From an uncultured Lachnospiraceae bacterium (GTDB lineage: Bacteria; Bacillota; Clostridia; Lachnospirales; Lachnospiraceae): a stretch of DNA of 64,000 nt. The notes beneath the pieces are model-generated. The model worked only from the letters and a program-made list of their open reading frames with translations. It was not told where the DNA came from and made no database searches. Positions within the stretch are counted from its first letter, which is position 1. The number at the start of each line of letters is the position of its first letter. Location of the stretch: the NCBI GenBank assembly GCA_910585295.1, contig CAJUDE010000043.1:1-64000 (forward strand), in the 5' to 3' direction. Shown here piece after piece: positions 1-8,202 of the stretch. The translations under genes were made by a program, and so were the position numbers.

Positions 1-138
1 GCGAATGCCGCGAGGGGCGCTGTGTGCCGGCGGCACACGTTCAGCGCCGACCGAAACGGAGTGCAGACCAAATACCCCGCCCCTTGGGGCCAAAAGAACA
101 AGCTAGGCCATGCCCCGTAGCTTGCTGCGGGGTATTTG
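1..138 (-). repeat. Dispersed structured intergenic repeat, copy 1
   Basis: This stretch is the reverse complement of 48831-48964: aligned by eye there are about nine mismatches and one 4-base gap over 134 bases. It contains nested hairpins: GGCGCTG (17-23) with CAGCGCC around GTGTGCC/GGCACAC, and a perfect 12-base pair of arms CAAATACCCCGC (69-80) and GCGGGGTATTTG (127-138). The distal arm also makes a CCCCG/CGGGG hairpin of a kind seen again at 16932 and 36051. No coding sense is apparent. The copy may continue upstream of the window. Confidence 0.8.
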
Positions 139-240
139 ACTCGGTTCTTTTTGTTGCACTTTTTCCCAATTAAGGATAAAATAGAAAAAGAAGTTTATGA
201 GGGCTTCACATGGCAGCATTGCCATATGAAAGGAGCAGGT

Positions 241-1398
241 ATGGGATTATTTAATAAGAAGAAAAAAGAAACAAAAGTGGAGAAAACCGAAGTAAAAACG
301 GAGAAGAAAGAGCCGGAAGTGGAGGCTGTGCAGGCCGAGGGGCAGGCAAAAGGGCCGGTGATAAGGCAGTACATAGAAGGGGCAGGAGGGACGGTTGTAA
401 GCAGGTCAATCTTGAATGGGACTTCAAAACTGAAATGGTTTTTCCGGCAGGACGGCGGGCAAGGGAACGGCTGGATTGCCTTTGGGGATAAGGATACCCA
501 AGAATATGTGGATAACCCAGATAACATGGCGGTCGTGGATTTTAATATACTGGCAGCTTTAGAGCCGGCGGTGTTGGATGTGTTTTATATGCCCTATGGG
601 GCTGATTTGGAATTTTGCAGGGACGGGTCCGGCGCATATTTTATAGATACCAGGACTGGGGAGGAGATAAGGGAGCGGGTGCTGTCCCCTATTCAGGAGG
701 CGTTTGAGAAAAATCTGAAATTTTTGAATAAAGAATCCTACCCAGAAGAGTTTTTCAAAAGCCTGTTCCAGGCAGGGGGGATGCAGGAGGTTTTTCTTGC
801 GGGGGATGCAGATTTCCCAACAGGGGAAGTTGTCCTTTCCGACCCGATTGCATACTTAGGGAGCAAATATATGGTTACCTTGGAGAAGAAAATCCCTGCA
901 GGCAGCTATCCGGTGGAACTTTCTATTTGCCATTCTGAAAAAGTTGGGCTGCGGATTGCGGCGGCCAGGCTTGTGATTAACGGCAAGGAGCCTGTACGCC
1001 ATGAGATTGCAATGTCCAAAGGAAGCGCGGCGGAGGATATGGGCAAACCAGGTGTTTGGGCATTCTTCGGCGTGGACGGCGGGCTGGCATGTTTTTCTGA
1101 TACGGAAGTGGCCGCAAGCTACCGCAGCTTTATTGATGGGTGGAAGAAAGAGAACCCTGGAAAAAATGAGTATCTTGATTATTTTGCGCCCCTGTTCCAG
1201 GAAAGTTGCCAGGCAGCCCCAGGCGCCCAGAGGACCGGCGGTGATTTCCTATGCTGGGATATGCCAGGGACAGGGCATAGGCTGGTAATGTTTAACAGTG
1301 GGATGGGAGACGGTATTTACAGCAGCTATTGGGGGATAGACGAGGAAGGGGAAGCGGCGGAGCTTGTAATCCCGTTTTTGAACCCAGAATACATTTAG
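241..1398 (+). CDS. DUF4241 domain protein
   Basis: A 385-residue protein of unknown function. The ATG at 241 is chosen because AGGAG at 231-235 lies five bases upstream; an in-frame extension to 136 would run back into the repeat. The first 40 residues are very rich in Lys and Glu and look disordered. The last 180 residues fit the DUF4241 family: an alternating strand pattern around AGSYPVELSI, then RIAAARLVIN, and a C-terminal GDGIYSSYWGIDEEG (about residues 360-374) like the family's GDGxYPxWWG motif. No signal peptide or membrane segment is seen, so it is probably cytoplasmic. It ends 16 bases before dnaE and may share its transcript. DUF4241 proteins occur beside toxin-immunity genes in some bacteria, but nothing here shows that role. 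Confidence 0.75.
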   Translation: MGLFNKKKKETKVEKTEVKTEKKEPEVEAVQAEGQAKGPVIRQYIEGAGGTVVSRSILNGTSKLKWFFRQDGGQGNGWIAFGDKDTQEYVDNPDNMAVVDFNILAALEPAVLDVFYMPYGADLEFCRDGSGAYFIDTRTGEEIRERVLSPIQEAFEKNLKFLNKESYPEEFFKSLFQAGGMQEVFLAGDADFPTGEVVLSDPIAYLGSKYMVTLEKKIPAGSYPVELSICHSEKVGLRIAAARLVINGKEPVRHEIAMSKGSAAEDMGKPGVWAFFGVDGGLACFSDTEVAASYRSFIDGWKKENPGKNEYLDYFAPLFQESCQAAPGAQRTGGDFLCWDMPGTGHRLVMFNSGMGDGIYSSYWGIDEEGEAAELVIPFLNPEYI

Positions 1399-1414
1399 AG
1401 GTTGGAGGGCGTTT

Positions 1415-4400
1415 ATGTCATTTGTGCATCTTCATGTCCATACAGAATACAGCCTGTTGGATGGCTCCAATAAAATACAAGAATACGTTGCCAGGGTGAA
1501 GGAACTTGGCATGGATGCAGCGGCTATTACTGACCATGGCGTGATGTATGGGGTCATTGATTTTTACCGCGCCGCCCGGGAAGCAGGCGTAAAGCCTGTC
1601 TTAGGATGTGAGGTTTATGTTGCCCCTGGCTCCCGGTTTGACCGTGAGAAAGTGGAAGGGGAAGACCGCTATTTCCACTTAGTTTTGCTGGCGGAGAATA
1701 ACCAAGGATATGCGAACTTAATGAAAATTGTGTCCAGGGGCTTTACCGAAGGGTATTATTACAGGCCAAGGGTAGACCGTGAGATATTAGAGACATACCA
1801 TGAGGGTCTGATTGTTTTAAGCGCCTGCCTTGCAGGCGAGGTGCAGAAGCTTTTGTCCAGAGGCGCTTATCAAGAAGCGAAGGAAGCGGCTCTTTGGCAT
1901 GACAAGGTTTTTGGGCATGGCAATTATTTCTTAGAGCTGCAAGACCATGGGCTGGCGGAGCAGCAGAATGTGAACCAGCAGCTTTTAAGGCTGAGCCAGG
2001 ACACAGGCATCCCTTTGGCGGCTACCAACGACGTCCATTATACTTATGAAACGGATGTGGATTCCCATGACGTCCTCCTCTGCCTTCAGACAGGCAAAAA
2101 GTTATCGGATGAAAACCGTATGCGTTATGAGGGCGGGCAATATTTTGTAAAATCTGAAGGACAAATGCGCGCCTTGTTCCCATATGCGCTGGAAGCGTTG
2201 GAAAACACCCAGAAAATTGCAGACAGGTGCAATGTGGAGATTGAATTTGGCGTGACAAAGCTCCCAAAGTTTGATGTGCCAGACGGGTATACGTCTCAGG
2301 AATACTTACAGAAGCTTTGCTATGAAGGGTTAGCCCGCAGATACCCTTCCCAGGATGGGCAGGTGTCCATTCCTGGGAAAGAGAGCCTTATCCCCATGGA
2401 GGAGGTCAAGGGGCAGCTTCAATATGAACTGGACATTATTGGGCAGATGGGGTATGTGGACTATTTCCTGATTGTCTGGGACTTCATCCGTTTTGCAAGG
2501 GAAAATGGCATCGCGGTAGGGCCGGGCCGAGGGAGCGCGGCTGGGTCCCTTGTATCCTATTCTTTGGAAATCACCAATATTGACCCGCTGCGCTACAGTT
2601 TGATTTTTGAGCGGTTCTTGAACCCGGAACGCGTGACCATGCCAGATATTGATATTGATTTCTGCGTGGAGCGCAGGCAGGAAGTGATTGACTATGTAAG
2701 CCGGAAATACGGCAAAGACCGGGTTGTGCAGATTGTCACGTTCGGTACCTTAGCGGCAAAGGGCGTAATCCGCGACGTAGGGCGCGTGATGGACATGCCC
2801 TACGCTTTTGTGGACAGCATTGCCAAGCAAATCCCCAATGATTTGGGCATTACGATTGACAGGGCCTTGGAGAAAAACCATGAGCTGAGGGAACTTTATG
2901 AAAGCGATGAAAGCGTGGCAAGGCTCATTGACATGTCGAAACGCCTTGAAGGGCTGCCCAGGCATACGTCCATGCATGCGGCAGGCGTGGTAATCGGCGC
3001 AAAGGAGATCGATGAATTTGTCCCTCTGTCCAGAGGGAGCGATGGCGCCATTATCACTCAGTTTACTATGACCACGCTAGAAGAGCTTGGCCTTTTGAAA
3101 ATGGATTTTTTGGGGCTTCGGAATTTAACCGTTTTGCAGGACACAGTAAACTTAATCCAGGAGGGGCATGGAATCAGCCTAGATATGGATCATATTGATT
3201 TTGATGATAAGGCTGTGCTGGACTCTATTGGGACTGGACGGACAGAAGGCGTGTTCCAGTTAGAAAGCGCGGGGATGAAAAATTTTATGAAGGAGTTAAA
3301 GCCCCAAAGCCTGGAAGACATTATCGCAGGGATTTCCCTGTACCGTCCAGGGCCTATGGAATTTATCCCTGCCTATATCCGTGGGAAGGACAATCCTGAG
3401 TCTGTCGTATATGGCTGCCCGCAGCTAGAGCCAATCCTTGCTCCTACTTATGGCTGCATTGTATACCAGGAACAGGTTATGCAGATTGTGAGGGACTTGG
3501 CTGGGTATACCTTGGGGCGCAGCGACCTTGTGCGCCGTGCCATGTCTAAGAAAAAAGGCTCTGTGATGGAGCAGGAGCGCAAAAATTTTGTATATGGCAA
3601 TAAAGAGGAAGGGGTCCCTGGCTGCATCAGCAATGGGATTGATGAAAAGACAGCGAATAAAATATATGACAATATGATAGATTTTGCGAAATATGCGTTC
3701 AATAAATCCCATGCGGCGGCTTACGCTGTGGTAGCATACCAGACCGCTTATTTAAAATATTATTACCCATTGGAATTTTTGGCGTCCCTGATGAGTTCTG
3801 TTATGGGGCATATTGGAAAAATCTCTGAATATATCTTTACCTGCAGGCAGATGGGGATACAGGTGCTTCCGCCTAGCGTTAACGAGGGGGAGAGTTATTT
3901 TTCTGTGTCTGGGGGAGCCATCCGTTACGGGCTGTCCGCGATTAAAAGCGTCAACCATGCATTTATTGAGAACCTTTGTAAGGAGCGCAAGGAGCGGGGG
4001 AAATTCACCGGGCTTGAGGATTTTTTGACCCGTATGGCAGACAAGGAAATCAATAAGCGCGTGGTGGAAAACCTGATTAAGGCAGGGGCGCTTGACAACC
4101 TTGGGGCCACAAGGAAGCAGAGCATGATGGTATATGTGGGCATTATGGAGGGAATCGCCCAGGACAGGAAAAATTCCATGGCTGGGCAGATTACATTGTT
4201 TGACCTTGCAGGGGAGGAAGAGAAGGGGGATTTTGAAGTGAAGCTCCCGGATGTGGGGGAGTATCCCAGGGAAGTGTATTTAGGCTTTGAAAAAGAGGTG
4301 CTAGGCATTTATATCAGCGGGCATCCCTTAGAAGAGTATGAAGAAAAATGGAGGAAGAACATTACCAGGGTTACCACAGATTTTCTTATAGACGAAGAGA

Positions 4401-4939
4401 CTGGGCAGACCATTGCCCGGGAAGGGGAGAATGCCGTGGTAGGGGGCATGATTGTGGACAAAACCATAAAATACACCAGGAATAACCAAACCATGGCATT
4501 TTTGACCTTGGAGGACTTGGTAGGGAACCTTGAGGTCGTTATTTTCCCTAGGACTTATGAGAAAAACAACCAGCTTTTAAATGTGGATGAAAAGGTGTTT
4601 ATCCGTGGGCGTGTGGCTACCGAAGAGGAAAAAAATGCAAAGCTTATCTGTGAGAAAATATATTCTTTTGACGATACGAAAAAGGAGCTTTGGCTGCAGT
4701 TTTCCACAATGGAGCAGTATGGGCAGAAAGAAAGCCAGGTGATGGGGCTGCTGCAGCAAAACAGTGGGAAAGACCAGGTAATAGTCTATATTTCAGGGGA
4801 GAAGGTGATGAAACGCCTGCCGCCGGGGCAGGGCGTCGACGTGTCTTCTGGAATAGTGAACAAATTCACTAACTTTTTAGGGGAAAATAATGTAAAAGTT
4901 GTAGAAAAGAGCATTGAAAATCTTTCAAAAAGAGATTAG
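1415..4939 (+). CDS. dnaE: DNA polymerase III subunit alpha
   Basis: The 1174-residue replicative polymerase subunit, full length for the DnaE family. It opens with the PHP domain (HLHVHTEYSLLDG at residues 5-17, ITDHGVMYG nearby). The polymerase core shows GPGRGSAAGS near residue 369 and the catalytic aspartates in PDIDIDFC near residue 410; HAAGVVIGA lies near 520. The helix-hairpin-helix region follows, and an OB-fold at about 1007-1060 (VVGGMIVDKT ... GNLEVVIFPR) matches the family's C-terminal nucleic-acid-binding domain. This is DnaE rather than PolC because there is no inserted proofreading exonuclease. The GGAGGG at 1404-1409 supports the ATG at 1415. pfkA follows 48 bases later in the same direction. 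Confidence 0.97.
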   Translation: MSFVHLHVHTEYSLLDGSNKIQEYVARVKELGMDAAAITDHGVMYGVIDFYRAAREAGVKPVLGCEVYVAPGSRFDREKVEGEDRYFHLVLLAENNQGYANLMKIVSRGFTEGYYYRPRVDREILETYHEGLIVLSACLAGEVQKLLSRGAYQEAKEAALWHDKVFGHGNYFLELQDHGLAEQQNVNQQLLRLSQDTGIPLAATNDVHYTYETDVDSHDVLLCLQTGKKLSDENRMRYEGGQYFVKSEGQMRALFPYALEALENTQKIADRCNVEIEFGVTKLPKFDVPDGYTSQEYLQKLCYEGLARRYPSQDGQVSIPGKESLIPMEEVKGQLQYELDIIGQMGYVDYFLIVWDFIRFARENGIAVGPGRGSAAGSLVSYSLEITNIDPLRYSLIFERFLNPERVTMPDIDIDFCVERRQEVIDYVSRKYGKDRVVQIVTFGTLAAKGVIRDVGRVMDMPYAFVDSIAKQIPNDLGITIDRALEKNHELRELYESDESVARLIDMSKRLEGLPRHTSMHAAGVVIGAKEIDEFVPLSRGSDGAIITQFTMTTLEELGLLKMDFLGLRNLTVLQDTVNLIQEGHGISLDMDHIDFDDKAVLDSIGTGRTEGVFQLESAGMKNFMKELKPQSLEDIIAGISLYRPGPMEFIPAYIRGKDNPESVVYGCPQLEPILAPTYGCIVYQEQVMQIVRDLAGYTLGRSDLVRRAMSKKKGSVMEQERKNFVYGNKEEGVPGCISNGIDEKTANKIYDNMIDFAKYAFNKSHAAAYAVVAYQTAYLKYYYPLEFLASLMSSVMGHIGKISEYIFTCRQMGIQVLPPSVNEGESYFSVSGGAIRYGLSAIKSVNHAFIENLCKERKERGKFTGLEDFLTRMADKEINKRVVENLIKAGALDNLGATRKQSMMVYVGIMEGIAQDRKNSMAGQITLFDLAGEEEKGDFEVKLPDVGEYPREVYLGFEKEVLGIYISGHPLEEYEEKWRKNITRVTTDFLIDEETGQTIAREGENAVVGGMIVDKTIKYTRNNQTMAFLTLEDLVGNLEVVIFPRTYEKNNQLLNVDEKVFIRGRVATEEEKNAKLICEKIYSFDDTKKELWLQFSTMEQYGQKESQVMGLLQQNSGKDQVIVYISGEKVMKRLPPGQGVDVSSGIVNKFTNFLGENNVKVVEKSIENLSKRD

Positions 4940-4987
4940 AATGTAATAGATTAGACAATGCAGGACAGGAAAACAGGAGGGATGGTT

Positions 4988-5962
4988 ATGGCAAATGAAG
5001 TTCATACAATCGGTGTGCTGACCAGCGGCGGCGACGCACCGGGCATGAATGCAGCAATCCGTGCAGTTGTCCGTCAGGGGCTTGCGCGGGGCAAGAAAGT
5101 AAAAGGAATTAAACGAGGGTACGCCGGCCTGCTTCAAGAGGAAATTATCGACATGGAAGCAAAAGGCGTTTCAGATACGATCCAGCGGGGCGGCACAATT
5201 TTACAGACTGCACGGTGCAGTGAGTTTCGGACGCCAGAAGGGCAGGCGTTGGGCGCTGAGGTTTGCCGCAAGCATGGCATCGACGGGATTATTGTAATTG
5301 GCGGGGACGGCTCCTTTAAGGGCGCGCAGAAGCTTGCAGCCCTTGGGATCAATACAGTTGCAATACCTGGCACAATTGATTTGGACATAGCATGTACGGA
5401 ATATACCATTGGGTTTGACACCGCAGTGAATACGGCGATGGATGCGATTGACAAGGTGCGTGACACTTCCACTTCCCACGAACGGTGTTCCATTATTGAA
5501 GTTATGGGCCGTGGGGCAGGCTATATTGCATTATGGTGCGGGATTGCCAATGGGGCGGAAGATATTTTGCTGCCAGAGAAGTATGACTACGATGAGCAGA
5601 AGTTAGTAAACAATATTATTGCGAACCGGAAACGTGGGAAGAAACACCACATTATTATAAATGCAGAGGGCATCGGGCATTCTGCCAGCATGGCGAAGCG
5701 GATTGAGGCCGCTACTGGGCTTGAGACAAGGGCAACGATTCTGGGGCATATGCAGCGCGGCGGAAGCCCAACCTGTAAAGACCGTGTTTATGCGTCTACT
5801 ATGGGCGCTTATGCAGTGGACTTGCTGTGCGAGGGAAAATCTAACCGGGTGGTGGGGTACCGCCATGGGGATTTTGTGGATTTTGACATTGACGAGGCTT
5901 TGGCTATGGAGAAACTGCTTCCAGAGTACCAATTCCAGGTATGCAGGAATTTAAGCGTATAG
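4988..5962 (+). CDS. pfkA: 6-phosphofructokinase
   Basis: Converts fructose 6-phosphate to fructose 1,6-bisphosphate, the committed step of glycolysis. The product is 324 residues, normal for bacterial PfkA. Starts at 4958 and 4982 are in frame, but AGGAGG at 4975-4980 is seven bases from the ATG at 4988. Nucleotide binding: TSGGDAPGMNAA at 12-23. The motif GGDGS at 105-109 has Gly where pyrophosphate-dependent enzymes usually carry Asp, so ATP dependence is predicted. The catalytic segment reads PGTIDLD (127-133), with Leu where many PfkA have Asn; the catalytic Asp is kept. MGRGAGYIALW follows. The next gene's ribosome site overlaps the stop codon, suggesting translational coupling. Confidence 0.95.
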   Translation: MANEVHTIGVLTSGGDAPGMNAAIRAVVRQGLARGKKVKGIKRGYAGLLQEEIIDMEAKGVSDTIQRGGTILQTARCSEFRTPEGQALGAEVCRKHGIDGIIVIGGDGSFKGAQKLAALGINTVAIPGTIDLDIACTEYTIGFDTAVNTAMDAIDKVRDTSTSHERCSIIEVMGRGAGYIALWCGIANGAEDILLPEKYDYDEQKLVNNIIANRKRGKKHHIIINAEGIGHSASMAKRIEAATGLETRATILGHMQRGGSPTCKDRVYASTMGAYAVDLLCEGKSNRVVGYRHGDFVDFDIDEALAMEKLLPEYQFQVCRNLSV

Positions 5963-5970
5963 GAGGCTAT

Positions 5971-6747
5971 ATGATAACAAGTTCCGCAAATCAGCAGATG
6001 AAGCGAATCATACAGTTAAACAATAAGGCAAAAACCCGCTATGGACAGCGGGTTTTTGTGGTTGAGGGAATGAAGATGTGCATGGAAGCCCCAAGGGAAG
6101 ACATTGTGGGCATGTATGTCTCCGAATCTTTTTTGGAAGATGGAAGGAAGGCGCAGGTGGTTCAGGGGCGCCATTATGAAGTTGTCTCAGACAGCGTGTT
6201 TCGGATGGTTGCTGACACACAGACTCCCCAGGGCATTTTATGCCTGGTGAAGATGCCGGAATACAATATGGATGATTTGTTAGGGAGCCAGAAAGCGGCG
6301 CATATATTGATTTTGGAAAATATACAGGACCCAGGGAATTTGGGGACTATGGTGCGGACTGGGGAAGCGGCAGGCATAACGGGAATCCTTATGGATAAGG
6401 CTACCGTGGATTTCTTCCATCCCAAAACTATCCGCGCCACTATGGGGGCAGTGTACCGTGTGCCTTATTATATAGCACCTAATTTGCCGGAAGCAATCGA
6501 GCAGCTTAAAGCAAAAGGGGTTGGCATATATGCGGCCCACCTGTCTGGGGAGTTATCCTATAGCCAGCCAGATTATGCCGGGCATACTGGGTTTTTGGTC
6601 GGCAATGAAGGCAATGGGCTAAGCCCTGAGGCTGCAGGGCTGGCGGACACCCTGGTGAGGATACCCATGGAAGGGGATGTGGAGTCTTTGAATGCGGCGG
6701 TTGCAGCGGCGCTCCTAATGTATGAGGCAAAGCGCCAAAGGGGATAA
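5971..6747 (+). CDS. TrmH family (SPOUT) RNA methyltransferase
   Basis: A 258-residue SPOUT-class methyltransferase that transfers a methyl group from SAM, probably to a ribose 2'-OH of rRNA or tRNA. The AGGAGG at 5961-5966 sits in the pfkA stop region and fixes the ATG at 5971. The N-terminal third is the substrate-binding SpoU_sub_bind type (QRVFVVEGMKM). The three knot motifs are clear: ENIQDPGNLGTMVRT at about 116-130 with the catalytic-site Asn/Arg, GNEGNGLSPEA near 211, and IPMEGDVESLNAAVA at about 231. The exact target (RlmB-like, TsnR-like or other) cannot be read from sequence. It is likely cotranscribed with pfkA. Confidence 0.9.
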   Translation: MITSSANQQMKRIIQLNNKAKTRYGQRVFVVEGMKMCMEAPREDIVGMYVSESFLEDGRKAQVVQGRHYEVVSDSVFRMVADTQTPQGILCLVKMPEYNMDDLLGSQKAAHILILENIQDPGNLGTMVRTGEAAGITGILMDKATVDFFHPKTIRATMGAVYRVPYYIAPNLPEAIEQLKAKGVGIYAAHLSGELSYSQPDYAGHTGFLVGNEGNGLSPEAAGLADTLVRIPMEGDVESLNAAVAAALLMYEAKRQRG

Positions 6748-6772
6748 TGCCTGCAATGCCTGTAAGCTTTCC

Positions 6773-7033
6773 CTATTCTTCGATTATATGGATTTCCAAA
6801 AAGTCAAAATCAATGGCTTCCACAAAATTATCCTGGGTAAAACGGGCTTTGCCATGGCGTTTAAATTCTGCGATAGTGGCGTCCAGCCAGATAGGCTTGC
6901 TTAAGTCAAATTCATAGCAGGCCTGTTCCAGGGCGTCGAAGATTTTATGTGTCCGTGTGCCGTCGCCGTCGTTGGCGATTACCATATCCTTGGTAAGGCG
7001 GCTGTCTTTCCAGATTTTAAACCAAATACGCAT
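6773..7033 (-). CDS. Conserved-looking 86-aa protein of unknown function
   Basis: A small protein on the - strand, convergent with the methyltransferase gene 25 bases away. The start at 7033 has AAAGGA upstream (AAAGGAACAGAACTT then ATG); the longer in-frame version would begin inside a hairpin. The protein begins MRIWFKIWKDSRLTKDMVI, is mixed alpha/beta in composition and acidic at its end (FLEIHIIEE), with no membrane segment, signal peptide or cysteine pair. I recall similar small proteins in Lachnospiraceae genomes but no function. Its own promoter (7163-7191) and a leader hairpin with a T run (7060-7094) point to a real, separately controlled gene. Confidence 0.65.
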   Translation of the reverse strand: MRIWFKIWKDSRLTKDMVIANDGDGTRTHKIFDALEQACYEFDLSKPIWLDATIAEFKRHGKARFTQDNFVEAIDFDFLEIHIIEE

Positions 7034-7055
7034 AAGTTCTGTTCCTTTCTTAATG

Positions 7056-7094
7056 GAAAAGACCAGAGGTTCTGCCAAAACAGAACCCTGGTCT
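7056..7094 (-). terminator. Attenuator-like hairpin in the leader of the 86-aa gene
   Basis: On the - strand CAGAACC-type arms pair as AGACCAGGGTTCTG (7094-7081) with CAGAACCTCTGGTCT (7074-7060), 14 pairs with one bulge, followed at once by TTTTCC. It lies between the predicted promoter and the start codon at 7033, so it would end transcription inside the leader unless relieved. Confidence 0.55.
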
Positions 7095-7162
7095 AAAAGA
7101 GAGTGGGCAAAAATTAATTTGCATTTGTGGTAAACTCCGCCACCACATCTGACTGTGCTTGT

Positions 7163-7191
7163 ATTATATCTTCAAATACCATCGGTTGCAA
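7163..7191 (-). promoter_or_regulatory. Sigma-A-type promoter for the 86-aa gene
   Basis: Read on the - strand: TTGCAA (7191-7186), a 17-base spacer, then TATAAT (7168-7163). A start near 7156 would give a leader of about 120 bases. Confidence 0.6.
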
Positions 7192-7400
7192 GGGCAAAAA
7201 CCGTGAAATGTCAAAAAAGCGGGATGTATTTTGACATATGGCTTAAGGTGTATGAGGAAACCTGGTGGAAAAATCTGGGTTTTTACGGCTATTGGAGGAA
7301 AATGGATGAAAGATAGGAAAAAAGGACTAGACAAAACAACCAAAATGACAAGACGCAATTTGAGGGTTTTGGACATAATTCTATTTTTTTGAAAGATTGC
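7192..7400. other. Non-coding gap between divergent promoters
   Basis: No gene is supported here. The only structure I see is an inverted repeat ATGTCAAAA (7208-7216) / TTTTGACAT (7229-7237) with a 12-base spacer, which could be an operator upstream of either promoter. Confidence 0.4.
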
Positions 7401-7429
7401 TTGAATTTTTCTGTCGAAAATGCTAAGAT
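7401..7429 (+). promoter_or_regulatory. Promoter of the glpP transcript
   Basis: TTGAAT (7401-7406), a 17-base spacer ending in the extended TGC, and TAAGAT (7424-7429). Transcription would begin near 7436, just before the structured leader. Confidence 0.65.
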
Positions 7430-7451
7430 AATAGTACCAATAATTAAATAG

Positions 7452-7550
7452 ACACCTAGAGAATGGAGAGTAAGGTTAACACAGCAGAAATGTTGCTTAT
7501 TAGCTTTGCTCTTTTTTGCTATCTTATTATTAGGAAAAAAGTCTAGGTGT
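7452..7550 (+). promoter_or_regulatory. Structured leader RNA upstream of glpP
   Basis: A perfect 9-base long-range helix ACACCTAGA (7452-7460) / TCTAGGTGT (7542-7550) closes the leader. Inside, AGAG-TAAG-TAACA (from 7467) can pair with TGTT-CTTA-CTCT (7491-7512) and runs directly into TTTTTT (7512-7517), which resembles an intrinsic terminator. GlpP proteins act as antiterminators on such leaders in Bacillus, so autocontrol is a reasonable inference. I do not recognise a known riboswitch class. Confidence 0.5.
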
Positions 7551-7620
7551 AAGCGTGAGTTTGGGAGGTGGATGCAAAAAGGGCAAAGCGCAGACGGAAT
7601 GCAACTGGTGTGGGAGGGTT

Positions 7621-8187
7621 ATGGAACAGAGATTTTATGATGCGATGGCGGATTGTCCAGTAATTGCGGCAGTGAAAAATTTTGAAGGGGTTAGGGCTTG
7701 TTTAAAATCTGAATTGAAAATTGTGTTCGTCCTGTTTGGCAATATATGTAATATCAGCGGGATTGTGGACCAGATAAAGGGGGCAGGGAAGATAGCACTG
7801 GTGCATATTGACTTGGTAGAGGGTTTAAGCGCCCACGAGGTTTCGGTGGATTATATCAGGAAAAACACAAAGGCAGATGGAATTATTTCAACCAGGATGA
7901 ATATGATTAATCGGGCGAGGGAGCTGTCCATGTATACGGTTTTTCGGATATTCATTTTAGATTCCAGGGCTTTTCAGGGGATAGAAAAGCAGAAAAGGCA
8001 GGTCAAAGCAGATTTTATCGAGATATTGCCGGGGGTTATGCCAAAGATTATACAAAAGGTCAATAAGCTTAGCGCTCAGGCTGTGATTGCCGGCGGATTA
8101 ATCAATGACAAAGAGGACGTGATTGAGGCGTTAAATGCCGGGGCAATTTCAGTTTCGACAACCAACCAGGATATATGGTTTATGTAA
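7621..8187 (+). CDS. glpP: Glycerol-3-phosphate responsive antiterminator
   Basis: A 188-residue RNA-binding regulator. In Bacillus, GlpP bound to glycerol 3-phosphate prevents termination in leaders of glp transcripts. Family marks: MADCPVIAAVKNFEG at the N-terminus, FLFGNICNI-like FVLFGNICNISGIV, HIDLVEGLSAHE, DGIISTR, and a TIM-barrel-like end EILPGVMPKII ... IAGGLINDKEDVIEAL ... GAISVSTTNQDIW. The start at 7621 is chosen by family alignment; GGAGG at 7613-7617 is rather close. A GTG at 7555 would add 22 residues rich in Cys and Lys that do not look like the family. The position ahead of a TetR regulator and glpK supports control of glycerol use. Confidence 0.9.
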   Translation: MEQRFYDAMADCPVIAAVKNFEGVRACLKSELKIVFVLFGNICNISGIVDQIKGAGKIALVHIDLVEGLSAHEVSVDYIRKNTKADGIISTRMNMINRARELSMYTVFRIFILDSRAFQGIEKQKRQVKADFIEILPGVMPKIIQKVNKLSAQAVIAGGLINDKEDVIEALNAGAISVSTTNQDIWFM

Positions 8188-8202
8188 GGAGGAGAAAGAG
8201 AG

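Noticed and set aside
6722..6904. Open frame of 60 codons on the + strand after the methyltransferase gene
   Set aside because: It is antisense to the 86-aa gene, which has a promoter, ribosome site and protein-like composition.
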